From assembly GCA_041300525.1 (NCBI GenBank), contig JBGLNJ010000001.1, positions 5,022,001 to 5,086,000 of the forward strand: a stretch of 64,000 bases of DNA. Direction: 5' to 3'. This DNA is from JBGLNJ01 sp041300525. Its GTDB lineage: Bacteria; Chloroflexota; Anaerolineae; Fen-1058. How positions within the stretch are numbered: the first letter of the stretch is position 1; each line of letters opens with the position of its first letter. Below, in pieces: positions 33,646 through 39,718 of the stretch. Below the pieces are notes generated by a model. That model was not told the DNA's origin. It worked only from the letters and a program-made list of their open reading frames with translations, and ran no database searches. Position numbers and translations under genes: made by a program.

Positions 33646-33659
33646 GGAGTAAATCAGAC

Positions 33660-33911
33660 ATGACCGAAGACAAAGTTTGTCCGCCAACGCCGGGCTTGGA
33701 ACCGGCTCCTATCACGCTTGATCACTATATCTACTTGACGCCCGAAAAACTGGAACTGGTGGAGGGCTATTTGATCGAGGGGCCAGACGACCACATCTGG
33801 CGAGAGCGCCTGCTGGCGTTGCTGCTGACCAACGAAGGTCTGCTGCGCGCCGTGCAATTTGCCCCAGAGTCGGCCTGGCGCGAAGCGTTGGCGGAGGTAT
33901 ACGATCACTAG
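33660..33911 (+). CDS. Small hypothetical protein
   Basis: 83 residues, ATG at 33660 with GGAG about 10 nt upstream. It reads PITLDHYIYLTPEKLELVEG and YLIEGPDDHIWRERLLALLL, helical and acidic, ending REALAEVYDH. Similar short proteins occur beside Uma2-type nuclease genes, but no such gene is here. The stop codon TAG overlaps the first bases of a palindromic repeat, so the repeat may have supplied the current C-terminus. Confidence 0.5.
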   Translation: MTEDKVCPPTPGLEPAPITLDHYIYLTPEKLELVEGYLIEGPDDHIWRERLLALLLTNEGLLRAVQFAPESAWREALAEVYDH

Positions 33912-33945
33912 ACCTGACAGGCGCTTCGCGAAACCTGTCAGGTCT
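33910..33945. repeat. Family A palindrome (AGACCTGACAGG type)
   Basis: AGACCTGACAGG and CCTGTCAGGTCT form a perfect 12-bp stem around CGCTTCGCGAAA, itself able to form a small CGC/GCG stem. It has the same outer arms as the insertion in the reverse transcriptase gene at 56839. Confidence 0.7.
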
Positions 33946-33958
33946 GGAAAGGACATTC

Positions 33959-34321
33959 GTGTCCATCGGCTTCTTCCACTGGCGCATCGCCACAGCCCTG
34001 GTGTTGTTCACGCTGATCGCCGGCGTGTACGGGCTGGTGGAATATTTTCGCAAACAGCCAGTCAGCCCGAGCTATTGGGGCGTGATTGTCGTCGGCAACC
34101 TGCTGGCGTTGGCCCAGGGCGCTCTGGGCGCGTGGATGGCGCTGAGTGGCGCTCGACCCGATCGCCCGGTTCACATCGTCTACGGCATCATGGCCGTCCT
34201 GTGGATTCCGATCATTCAATTCATCAACCGGAGCCGCAGCAGGCGAGACGAGACGCTGGTGTGCGCGCTCGTCTCATTGTTCGAGTTTGTCATTGCGTTG
34301 CGGGCGTTCGCTACGGCGTGA
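33959..34321 (+). CDS. Small multispanning membrane protein of unknown function
   Basis: 120 residues from GTG at 33959, with AAAGGA upstream. Four hydrophobic segments are visible: IATALVLFTLIAGVYGLV, YWGVIVVGNLLALAQGALGA, HIVYGIMAVLWIPIIQFI and LVCALVSLFEFVIALRAF. The histidine in the third segment recalls quinone- or heme-linked small proteins, but I cannot name a family. It directly follows the family A palindrome. Confidence 0.6.
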   Translation: MSIGFFHWRIATALVLFTLIAGVYGLVEYFRKQPVSPSYWGVIVVGNLLALAQGALGAWMALSGARPDRPVHIVYGIMAVLWIPIIQFINRSRSRRDETLVCALVSLFEFVIALRAFATA

Positions 34322-34341
34322 TGGGGCGCTCGGTCAATCGG

Positions 34342-34515
34342 TTATTGGGGCGCTGTTAGACTGATTGTGGCGCAACGATAGTCCTTTTCCAACCAGGCCA
34401 GAATAAACTCTTCGCGGGGAACATGTTGGGGGGCTTGGTCAAAGTACGGATCGTTCACGTACACAGTTTGCTCATCGAGGCCGACGACGACCACAGCGTG
34501 GTCAGTCGATTGCTG
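34342..34515 (-). CDS. C39-like peptidase domain, C-terminal fragment
   Basis: About 58 codons: STDHAVVVVGLDEQTVYVND, then PYFDQAPQHVPREEFILAW. The D-H-A-V-V-V-V-G and Y-V-N-D-P patterns are the catalytic His/Asp half of C39-family papain-like peptidases (Peptidase_C39_2). The catalytic Cys half is missing beyond the join near 34515. Confidence 0.65.
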   Translation of the reverse strand, partial: QQSTDHAVVVVGLDEQTVYVNDPYFDQAPQHVPREEFILAWLEKDYRCATISLTAPQ

Positions 34516-34536
34516 GCGTCGGATTTGCACCGATAT

Positions 34537-34680
34537 TCACTGCGCTGGTGAACCCTGACCAACTACGCCCAAATTTTGTGCCTTTTCTCTTCGGCAAAAA
34601 ATCAATATTAAGACCGATGGATCGGGCCGTATATCCGACTTGATGGAGGACTGCGGCCTTATCCGCAATATTATTGCCAT
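34537..34680 (-). CDS. Possible small phage protein
   Basis: 47 codons from ATG at 34680 (MAIILRIRPQSSIKSDIRPD). It lies about 54 nt downstream of a near-consensus promoter at 34734-34762 and its stop overlaps a GTG that continues to the join. AGGGAGA touches the start codon, which is tight. Coding potential is uncertain and no family is recognised. Confidence 0.3.
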   Translation of the reverse strand: MAIILRIRPQSSIKSDIRPDPSVLILIFCRREKAQNLGVVGQGSPAQ

Positions 34681-34733
34681 TCTCCCTTTGCGTGACGGAC
34701 TTACACGCCTTCCACCAGTCTAATCCATATACT

Positions 34734-34762
34734 ATTGTACGCGCAAAATGGAGGTTTGTCAA
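34734..34762 (-). promoter_or_regulatory. Near-consensus sigma-70 promoter (phage region)
   Basis: Minus-strand TTGACA (34757-34762), 17-bp spacer, TACAAT (34734-34739). It begins directly after the stop codon of the gene ending at 34763. Confidence 0.65.
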
Positions 34763-35047
34763 CTACTCCGCCGCCCGCGTGTCCTTCGGCTCGGTGATCA
34801 TCCCGCGCTTGGCGTCCATTACAAACGTTGTGGTATGCACGCCGCCCTCGTGCAGCCTGAAGACCGTGCCAACCGGCCATTCGTCGGAATGTGGCTTGAC
34901 CTTGCGCCCGTTGTCCCACACCTGTTCGGCGGGCAGGCGCTTGCCGTCCCAGAACGGATCGCCGGGTACGGTGAACGTGAAGAACTGGCGCGGTGGGCAC
35001 TCGTGGCCGCGGTGTTGCAGATTGCGGCGCGGAGTTCTACCCGCCAT
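34763..35047 (-). CDS. Hypothetical phage-like protein
   Basis: 94 residues from ATG at 35047 (MAGRTPRRNLQHRGHECPPR), then a beta-rich core (FFTFTVPGDPFWDGKRLPAE, VGTVFRLHEGGVHTTTFV). It overlaps the upstream nuclease-like gene by 11 bp, as in compact phage operons. No family is recognised. Confidence 0.45.
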   Translation of the reverse strand: MAGRTPRRNLQHRGHECPPRQFFTFTVPGDPFWDGKRLPAEQVWDNGRKVKPHSDEWPVGTVFRLHEGGVHTTTFVMDAKRGMITEPKDTRAAE

Positions 35048-35384
35048 AGCGCGCGTTCTCCACGGCTGGGCCATCGTCCTCAGCACTCGCCGCACGACGC
35101 GGTGGGAATCGCCGTTCAAACTCGGCGATTGCCAGCGCCGCCGTGCACGCCAAGATCGGCGGACCGCCAGGGCAGTGGGCGAAGAAGGCGCGCTCCGCCT
35201 TAGTCAGGTTAGAGCGCGCCGACGACTTGATTTCCACCCACTCGTAGTGACCATCACGTCCCATCACGATGTCCGGGACGCCGTGCCCGGCGGCGTGGTA
35301 ATCGACGACCTCATACCCGGCCGTTCGCAGTTGCAACACAAGGGTAGCCTGATTACCATCGACGCGTTTGCGATCCATCACCAT
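35037..35384 (-). CDS. VRR-NUC-like / Holliday-type nuclease-fold protein (phage)
   Basis: 115 residues. LVLQLRTAGYEVVDYHAAGH, GVPDIVMGRDGHYEWVEIKS gives the PD-x(n)-E-x-K catalytic pattern of small phage and restriction-like nucleases, with an upstream Q-x-x-L-R helix as in VRR-NUC domains. The start at 35384 overlaps the stop of the beta-helix gene by a few bases. It may process phage DNA; the exact substrate is unknown. Confidence 0.6.
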   Translation of the reverse strand: MVMDRKRVDGNQATLVLQLRTAGYEVVDYHAAGHGVPDIVMGRDGHYEWVEIKSSARSNLTKAERAFFAHCPGGPPILACTAALAIAEFERRFPPRRAASAEDDGPAVENARYGG

Positions 35385-36502
35385 AGCACCAACGCGACCG
35401 GCTCTGTCCCGGCAACCATCTGATTGGCAAGATTGGCGATGACTTCCAGCGCCTGAGACTGGCTCAGGTAGTATGTATCAGGGTCAGGGTCTGGGTCAGG
35501 ATCAGGCCCGCCGATGGTTTCGAGAATCAGGTCGCGCACGCGCGCGGGCGCATCGGCGACCCAGGCGGGCAGGTCTGAAACGGTTACGATGTAGCTGTCG
35601 TCGCGGATGCCGGTCGGCGATGACCACTTCCAGTTCGTGTTGTTGCCCGTGGCCTTGCAGCCGTAGGCGCGCGACCCTGGATTAACTCCGCTGTACTCAG
35701 CGAAGCCATAGTCGTTGTCATAAGCCTCGCAATTGACAATCAGGCTGCCTTTAGGCCCGCCGTTGGTGTTGAACCCGCACCCTGCGCCGCGTGTGCCCAC
35801 ACATCCATAGACAAAATGATCTCCGCTTCCTGCCTCGCCGCTACCCAACTTGAACGGGTTCCCGTCGTCTGCGTTGGGCATATCATTCATAATGCACCCG
35901 ATGATTGTCGTGTTTACACTTGTCCAGCAGTCTACTCCATCATCGTTGCAGTGGTCGCCTACACAATTCAAGAACACGGTGTTCGTGGAATCGTCATAGG
36001 CCACGAAACCGTCGCTGTCGCCCGGCACTGACATAATGTCGTGGGCGTGACAGCCCTCTACCCAGGTGTCGTCCGACCGCTGGATTTCCACGCCGCGCGC
36101 GGCTCCGTCGATTTCACAGCCGATGACAGTGGTATGGGAGGCCTCGTAAACGCGGATTCCGGCGTGGGCGATTTTCTCGTTGGGAACGTCGTGCACCCGA
36201 CAGTCGCGGATGAGCACGTGCTGAGACTGTCCCACGTAGAGCGACCCTCTGGCGTTCGGCGGCGTTCCGGTCACATCGAAGCCGCCAAGCACAACCCCAC
36301 TGCTGTTGACGATAGCCGCGCCCTTGATGATTACGCCGTCGCCGTTCGCCAGGATCGACAATGGGGCGTCTTCGGAAAAGTCGCGCCCCGTTACTCTGAC
36401 GCTGCCGTGATTGCCAGGCTCAAGCTGCACGATGTCGCCCGCGTTGGCTGCGGCGATAGCTGCACCTATGGATTCCCCAGGTTTTACAATGTAAGTTGTC
36501 AT
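35378..36502 (-). CDS. Right-handed beta-helix protein, tail-spike or pectate-lyase-like
   Basis: 374 residues. YIVKPGESIGAAIAAANAGD is the usual beta-helix cap with a PL9/Chondroitinase B-like start. Regular coils follow, with N-x-x-x-x-x-G-I/V-x-V repeats (HAGIRVYEASHTTVIGCEID, ARGVEIQRSDDTWVEGCHAH). A C-terminal linker of Pro-Asp repeats (PDPDPDPDPD) precedes a short helical end. In a phage setting this is probably a polysaccharide-degrading tail spike. The acidic linker resembles a hinge. Confidence 0.7.
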   Translation of the reverse strand: MTTYIVKPGESIGAAIAAANAGDIVQLEPGNHGSVRVTGRDFSEDAPLSILANGDGVIIKGAAIVNSSGVVLGGFDVTGTPPNARGSLYVGQSQHVLIRDCRVHDVPNEKIAHAGIRVYEASHTTVIGCEIDGAARGVEIQRSDDTWVEGCHAHDIMSVPGDSDGFVAYDDSTNTVFLNCVGDHCNDDGVDCWTSVNTTIIGCIMNDMPNADDGNPFKLGSGEAGSGDHFVYGCVGTRGAGCGFNTNGGPKGSLIVNCEAYDNDYGFAEYSGVNPGSRAYGCKATGNNTNWKWSSPTGIRDDSYIVTVSDLPAWVADAPARVRDLILETIGGPDPDPDPDPDTYYLSQSQALEVIANLANQMVAGTEPVALVLW

Positions 36503-36553
36503 ATGTTCTCCTTTCGCTTGAATGATTTTACGCCCCGCGTACAGGCGTCTTGC

Positions 36554-36844
36554 TTACTCGTTTGGTGTGACGTGGCCCTGCTCTAGCGCGACATCCGCGT
36601 CCAAGAAGTCGTCCGGTGTCGGAACGTATTCCCGAAGATGCACCAGTCTAGCGCCTACCATTTCGCCCTTGATACGTTCTAGATCGTCTGGGTGGCACAC
36701 AAAAAATCTGGGCGTGTATTTAGTTTTCTCACTGAGTAAGATTTGTCCTCTCGGCACATCGTCTGCCGTTGCATAATAAAATACAGGCTTCATTGCCTCT
36801 AATACCGCTTTCATTTTTAGAATACCATCTAAAATTTCACTCAT
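36554..36844 (-). CDS. Hypothetical phage-like protein
   Basis: 96 residues from ATG at 36844 (MSEILDGILKMKAVLEAMKP). Contains VFYYATADDVPRGQILLSEK and KYTPRFFVCHPDDLERIKGE, a mixed alpha/beta small domain. It lies between the beta-helix gene and a cut upstream gene in one orientation. No family is recognised. Confidence 0.5.
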   Translation of the reverse strand: MSEILDGILKMKAVLEAMKPVFYYATADDVPRGQILLSEKTKYTPRFFVCHPDDLERIKGEMVGARLVHLREYVPTPDDFLDADVALEQGHVTPNE

Positions 36845-36858
36845 AGTGTGCCACCTTC

Positions 36859-37095
36859 TTACGCCGCCCCGTCCTCATGCCCCTGCTCCGCTTCGCCGGG
36901 CAGAGATAGCGCGGTCAACACGAAGAACTCCAACATCCACCGTACAGCGCGCCGCAGGATACCGCCGCCTGCAGGCCAAGCGTAGCCCCGCTGCCCGATC
37001 AGGCGCGAGATGGCCCACCAGGTAGCCTCAAGCGATGGGGTGCCCTCGTCGCTGCCATCGCTGCCGTCGAAATGAAAGTCCTCTATGAGTATCCC
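36859..37095 (-). CDS. Phage-like protein, C-terminal fragment
   Basis: About 78 codons with no start codon, ending TAA at 36859: DFHFDGSDGSDEGTPSLEAT, WWAISRLIGQRGYAWPAGGG, ILRRAVRWMLEFFVLTALSL. Helical, with an acidic N-terminal loop. Cut at the join where a tRNA begins. Unrecognised. Confidence 0.4.
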   Translation of the reverse strand, partial: GILIEDFHFDGSDGSDEGTPSLEATWWAISRLIGQRGYAWPAGGGILRRAVRWMLEFFVLTALSLPGEAEQGHEDGAA

Positions 37096-37098
37096 CGC

Positions 37099-37159
37099 TT
37101 TCGAACCTCCGACCTCATCAATGTGAGTGATGCGCTCTAACCGACTGAGCTACGCGCCC
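37099..37159 (-). tRNA. tRNA-Val(CAC), 3' truncated
   Basis: 61 nt on the minus strand: acceptor 5' strand GGGCGCG, D-arm GCTC/GAGC, anticodon arm CATCA-CTCACAT-TGATG with anticodon CAC, then GGAGG and TTCGAA of the T-arm. The 3' half of the T-stem and the acceptor strand are missing because the segment boundary falls in the T-loop. Confidence 0.75.
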
Positions 37160-37270
37160 AAACTGACAAAATTATAGCATTGAACAAGTGAAAAGGCAAA
37201 CATCGTTTTGATAGTTGGGTTTTTCATCCTTGCGAAGGTTGACCTCTGCCAGGGCGAGCCATTACGATAT

Positions 37271-37299
37271 TTGACATTTGAAATTCAATATGGTATCAT
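37271..37299 (+). promoter_or_regulatory. Sigma-70 promoter of the riboswitch-MAT transcript
   Basis: TTGACA (37271-37276), 17-bp spacer, TATCAT (37294-37299). The riboswitch begins about 24 nt after the expected start site. The preceding 37160-37270 is AT-rich and non-coding. Confidence 0.65.
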
Positions 37300-37329
37300 C
37301 ATCTCCGAACAACTGAATACGTATTGACA

Positions 37330-37436
37330 CTCTTATCCAGAGAGGCGGAGGGACCGGCCCTGTGAAGCCTCGGCAACCAACCCGTGAATCGGTATGGTGC
37401 CAAGTCCGGCAGAGCAAGATTCTGGAAGATGAGAGG
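37330..37436 (+). ncRNA. SAM-I (S-box) riboswitch
   Basis: The conserved S-box core is present in order: CTTATCCAGAGAGGCGGAGG, GACCGGCCCTGTGAAGCCTC, GGCAACC, GGTGCCAAGTCCGGCAGAGC and GGAAGATGAGAGGAG, so that P1 forms from CTTATC with GATGAG. It binds S-adenosylmethionine and turns down the downstream SAM synthetase gene when SAM is plentiful. Confidence 0.92.
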
Positions 37437-37457
37437 AGATCAGCCATAGTTATGTGT

Positions 37458-37482
37458 CTGCCTCTTCTTATCCAGAAGAGGC
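37458..37482 (+). promoter_or_regulatory. Expression-platform hairpin behind the riboswitch
   Basis: TGCCTCTTCT, loop TATCC, AGAAGAGGCA: a 10-bp stem. The following sequence (GTTCCATTT) is a poor U-run, so termination may be weak or the hairpin may act otherwise. Its left arm, CTTCTTATCC, resembles the aptamer's own 5' P1 strand. Confidence 0.6.
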
Positions 37483-37529
37483 AGTTCCATTTAAGCATAG
37501 CCCAGGGGGCAGAAAGGAAATAGAATCGT

Positions 37530-38717
37530 ATGGGGCGCAATATCGTCGTGTCAGAAGCAACAGGACAATTCATCGAGGATTTCCCGGTAGAAATTGTGGA
37601 GCGCAAAGGCATCGGCCATCCCGATAGCCTGTGCGACGGAATCGCAGAGCGCATCAGCCGCGAATATACCCGTTGGTGTGAGGAGAATCTGGGTGGGGCC
37701 TTGCACCACAATTTTGACAAGGTGCAATTGGTGGCCGGCGAAGTCAGCGTCCGCTTTGGCGGCGGCGAGTTGATCAAGCCCATCCGCCTCCAGATTGCCG
37801 GACGCGGCACGCCGCAAATCAACGGCAAGCTGGTGCCGATGGATACCATCGCCATTGAGGCGGCCAAGATGCACATCCGCGAGACGATGCGCTATCTCGA
37901 CCCGGACAAGCACGTCGTCGTGGATTCTTACGCCGGGCGCGGCGCGAGCGAGTTGATTGACCAGGTGACGCAGGTGGTGGCCAACGACACCTCCTTCGGG
38001 TGCAGCCACTGGCCGCGCAGCGGACTGGAACATTCGGTGTACGAGACCGCGCAGTACATCAACTACAAGTTGATTGACCAGTTCCCGGTGGGCGAGGATG
38101 TGAAGGTGATGGGCTGCCGCAACGGCGACGACATCACGCTGACGGTGGCGATGCCTTTCATCGCGCCCAAGATCAAAGACGCGACGGAATACGAAGAGGC
38201 CAAGGGCGCGGCGCAAGCCGCCATCCAGGCATTCGCGCAAAAGCTCGATCATCGCAAGGTCATTGTGCAGGTGAACACGGCCGACCAGGCCAGGCGCGGC
38301 GACTATTACCTCACGCTCACCGGCACATCGGCGGAGATGGGCGACGATGGCGCTGTGGGGCGCGGCAACCGCGTCAATGGGCTGATCACGCCGTTCCGCA
38401 CGGCCAGCCTGGAAGCGGCTGCCGGCAAGAACCCCGTCAGCCACGTGGGCAAGGTCTATAACGTCATGGCGCTGCTCATCGCGCAAGACATCGTCGCCAA
38501 TGTCCCTGCGGTTCGGGATACCAGCGTCTATCTCCTATCGCAGATCGGGCATCCGCTCGATCAACCGCTGATGGCAACGGCCAGCGTGTATCCCAAGAGC
38601 GGCGCGTTGACGGCCTCCGTCCGCGCCGATGTGGAAGCGATCATTGACGAGCATTTGCAAAACGATCCCGCCCGCATCCGCGCCAAGCTCGCCACGGGCG
38701 AGATGAAGATGTACTAG
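37530..38717 (+). CDS. S-adenosylmethionine synthetase, archaeal type
   Basis: 395 residues, the length of the archaeal MAT family and unrelated in detail to bacterial MetK. ATG at 37530 has AAAGGAAA upstream. Signatures: VEIVERKGIGHPDSLCDGIA near the N-terminus, VSVRFGGGELIKPIRLQIAG, HVVVDSYAGRGASELID, and GDDGAVGRGNRVNGLITPF with the ATP-binding G-x-G-N-R. It makes SAM from methionine and ATP. The gene lies 94 bp after an S-box riboswitch, which would give feedback control by its own product. Archaeal-type MAT in a bacterium suggests an ancient transfer or replacement. Confidence 0.93.
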   Translation: MGRNIVVSEATGQFIEDFPVEIVERKGIGHPDSLCDGIAERISREYTRWCEENLGGALHHNFDKVQLVAGEVSVRFGGGELIKPIRLQIAGRGTPQINGKLVPMDTIAIEAAKMHIRETMRYLDPDKHVVVDSYAGRGASELIDQVTQVVANDTSFGCSHWPRSGLEHSVYETAQYINYKLIDQFPVGEDVKVMGCRNGDDITLTVAMPFIAPKIKDATEYEEAKGAAQAAIQAFAQKLDHRKVIVQVNTADQARRGDYYLTLTGTSAEMGDDGAVGRGNRVNGLITPFRTASLEAAAGKNPVSHVGKVYNVMALLIAQDIVANVPAVRDTSVYLLSQIGHPLDQPLMATASVYPKSGALTASVRADVEAIIDEHLQNDPARIRAKLATGEMKMY

Positions 38718-38732
38718 TCGGCGGTCGTTGCA

Positions 38733-38761
38733 TTGACATTGCCTTGCTTTCCGCGTATAAT
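38733..38761 (+). promoter_or_regulatory. Perfect consensus sigma-70 promoter
   Basis: TTGACA (38733-38738), 17-bp spacer, TATAAT (38756-38761). It drives the short unit that ends in the terminator at 38897-38939. Confidence 0.8.
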
Positions 38762-38787
38762 CCTCGCCAGTTCGAGAGGAAACGCCA

Positions 38788-38868
38788 ATGTTGACCGTGA
38801 CTGTTTTTGACCTGCCTGCGCAAGCAGATCCGCAGCGCCCGTTGCCGCCCGGTTATGGGTCTGGGTAG
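38788..38868 (+). CDS. 26-residue microprotein or leader ORF
   Basis: ATG at 38788 has GAGG about 8 nt upstream; it encodes MLTVTVFDLPAQADPQRPLP followed by PGYGSG and ends TAG. It starts about 20 nt after the expected transcription start of a perfect promoter, and a strong terminator follows within 30 nt of the stop. The RNA also has a CCGCAGCG/CGCTGCGG stem spanning the ORF's 3' half, so a structured small RNA is the alternative. No similarity is recognised. Confidence 0.45.
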   Translation: MLTVTVFDLPAQADPQRPLPPGYGSG

Positions 38869-38896
38869 GCTCGCTGCGGCACATCTTGGCACACAC

Positions 38897-38939
38897 AGCT
38901 AGCTCTCTCCAGGCCATTGTGGGGGGAGCTAGCTTTTTG
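38897..38939 (+). terminator. Strong intrinsic terminator
   Basis: AGCTAGCTC and GAGCTAGCT, extended by CTCC/GGGG, followed by TTTTTG. It closes the transcript from the promoter at 38733 and lies just before the MazG-like gene. Confidence 0.8.
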
Positions 38940-38945
38940 TTTGAA

Positions 38946-39257
38946 ATGGATATAAAACGACTCACCGACGAAATGAACAAGTTTGTCGAGGCCAAGGGCT
39001 GGTATCGGCCCAACTCGCGCGCGCCGCAGACGCCCCGCAATATCGCCACGTCGCTGGCAATCGAGGCGGCCGAGGTGCTGGAGCATTTCCAGTGGAACGA
39101 CACGGTCAAACGTCCAGACGAGCTGGCGGGCGAGTTAGCCGATGTGGCGCTGTACCTGCTTCAACTGGCATACCTCACCGACATTGACTTGGAGCAGGCG
39201 ATCCTGGACAAACTGGCAGTGAACTATGATCGCACGTGGCCGGAGGATGAGGCGTGA
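38946..39257 (+). CDS. MazG-like nucleotide pyrophosphohydrolase (dCTPase/R-R-P-x type)
   Basis: 103 residues. MDIKRLTDEMNKFVEAKGWY, then SLAIEAAEVLEHFQWNDTV and DELAGELADVALYLLQLAYL contain the E-x-x-E and E-x-x-D metal-binding pairs of all-alpha NTP pyrophosphatases. It hydrolyses (d)NTPs to the monophosphate, as housecleaning. It overlaps the next gene by 4 nt (GTGA). Confidence 0.88.
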   Translation: MDIKRLTDEMNKFVEAKGWYRPNSRAPQTPRNIATSLAIEAAEVLEHFQWNDTVKRPDELAGELADVALYLLQLAYLTDIDLEQAILDKLAVNYDRTWPEDEA

Positions 39258-39718
39258 GAGTCCTGGCCGTTAGCGACCAAGTTGTGGATATACTTTATAG
39301 CCCCAAGGTGCGCGAGCGGCTGGGCAAGATTGATCTCGTCTTGGGCTGCGGTGACCTGCCATACTATTATCTGGAATATCTGATGACGATGCTCGACGCG
39401 CCACTTTACTATGTCCACGGGAACCACGACCCGCTGGTGGAATACAGCAGCGCGGGTGGCACCAAGACGGCGCCGGAGGGTGGCGAAAACATTGACCTGC
39501 GCTGCGTGAACGTGGCGGGCTTGCTCGTCGCTGGCCTGGAAGGCTGCATCCGTTACAAGCCGGACGGGATGCACATGTTTACGCAGAACGAGATGTCGTT
39601 GCGGTCGCTGGCGTTGCTGCCGGGGCTGACGTGCAATCGGCTGATGCGCGGACGGTGGCTGGATGTGCTCATCGCGCACTCGCCGCCGCTGGGGGTCCAC
39701 GATCTGCCCACCCACGGC
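39254..39718 (+). CDS. Metallophosphoesterase, N-terminal fragment
   Basis: About 155 residues from GTG at 39254, overlapping the MazG-like stop. Motifs: MRVLAVSDQVVDILYSPKVR (D-x-H replaced by D-x-V), DLVLGCGDLPYYYLEYL, LYYVHGNHDPLVEYS and IAHSPPLGVHDLP. It resembles calcineurin-like proteins of unknown substrate. The C-terminal part (G-H-x-H) is lost at the join near 39718. Confidence 0.8.

Noticed and set aside
34763..37159. Prophage integrated in tRNA-Val, with attachment site in the T-loop
   Set aside because: Phage-like genes meet a tRNA cut at TTCGAA, which looks like an att site, but 37098 is exactly where the regular ~2.6-kb contig join falls, and the tRNA 3' half is simply missing.
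38761..38940. 4.5S/SRP RNA or 6S RNA
   Set aside because: The SRP GGAAGGAAGCAGC-type loop and the 6S long closing stem with central bubble are absent.
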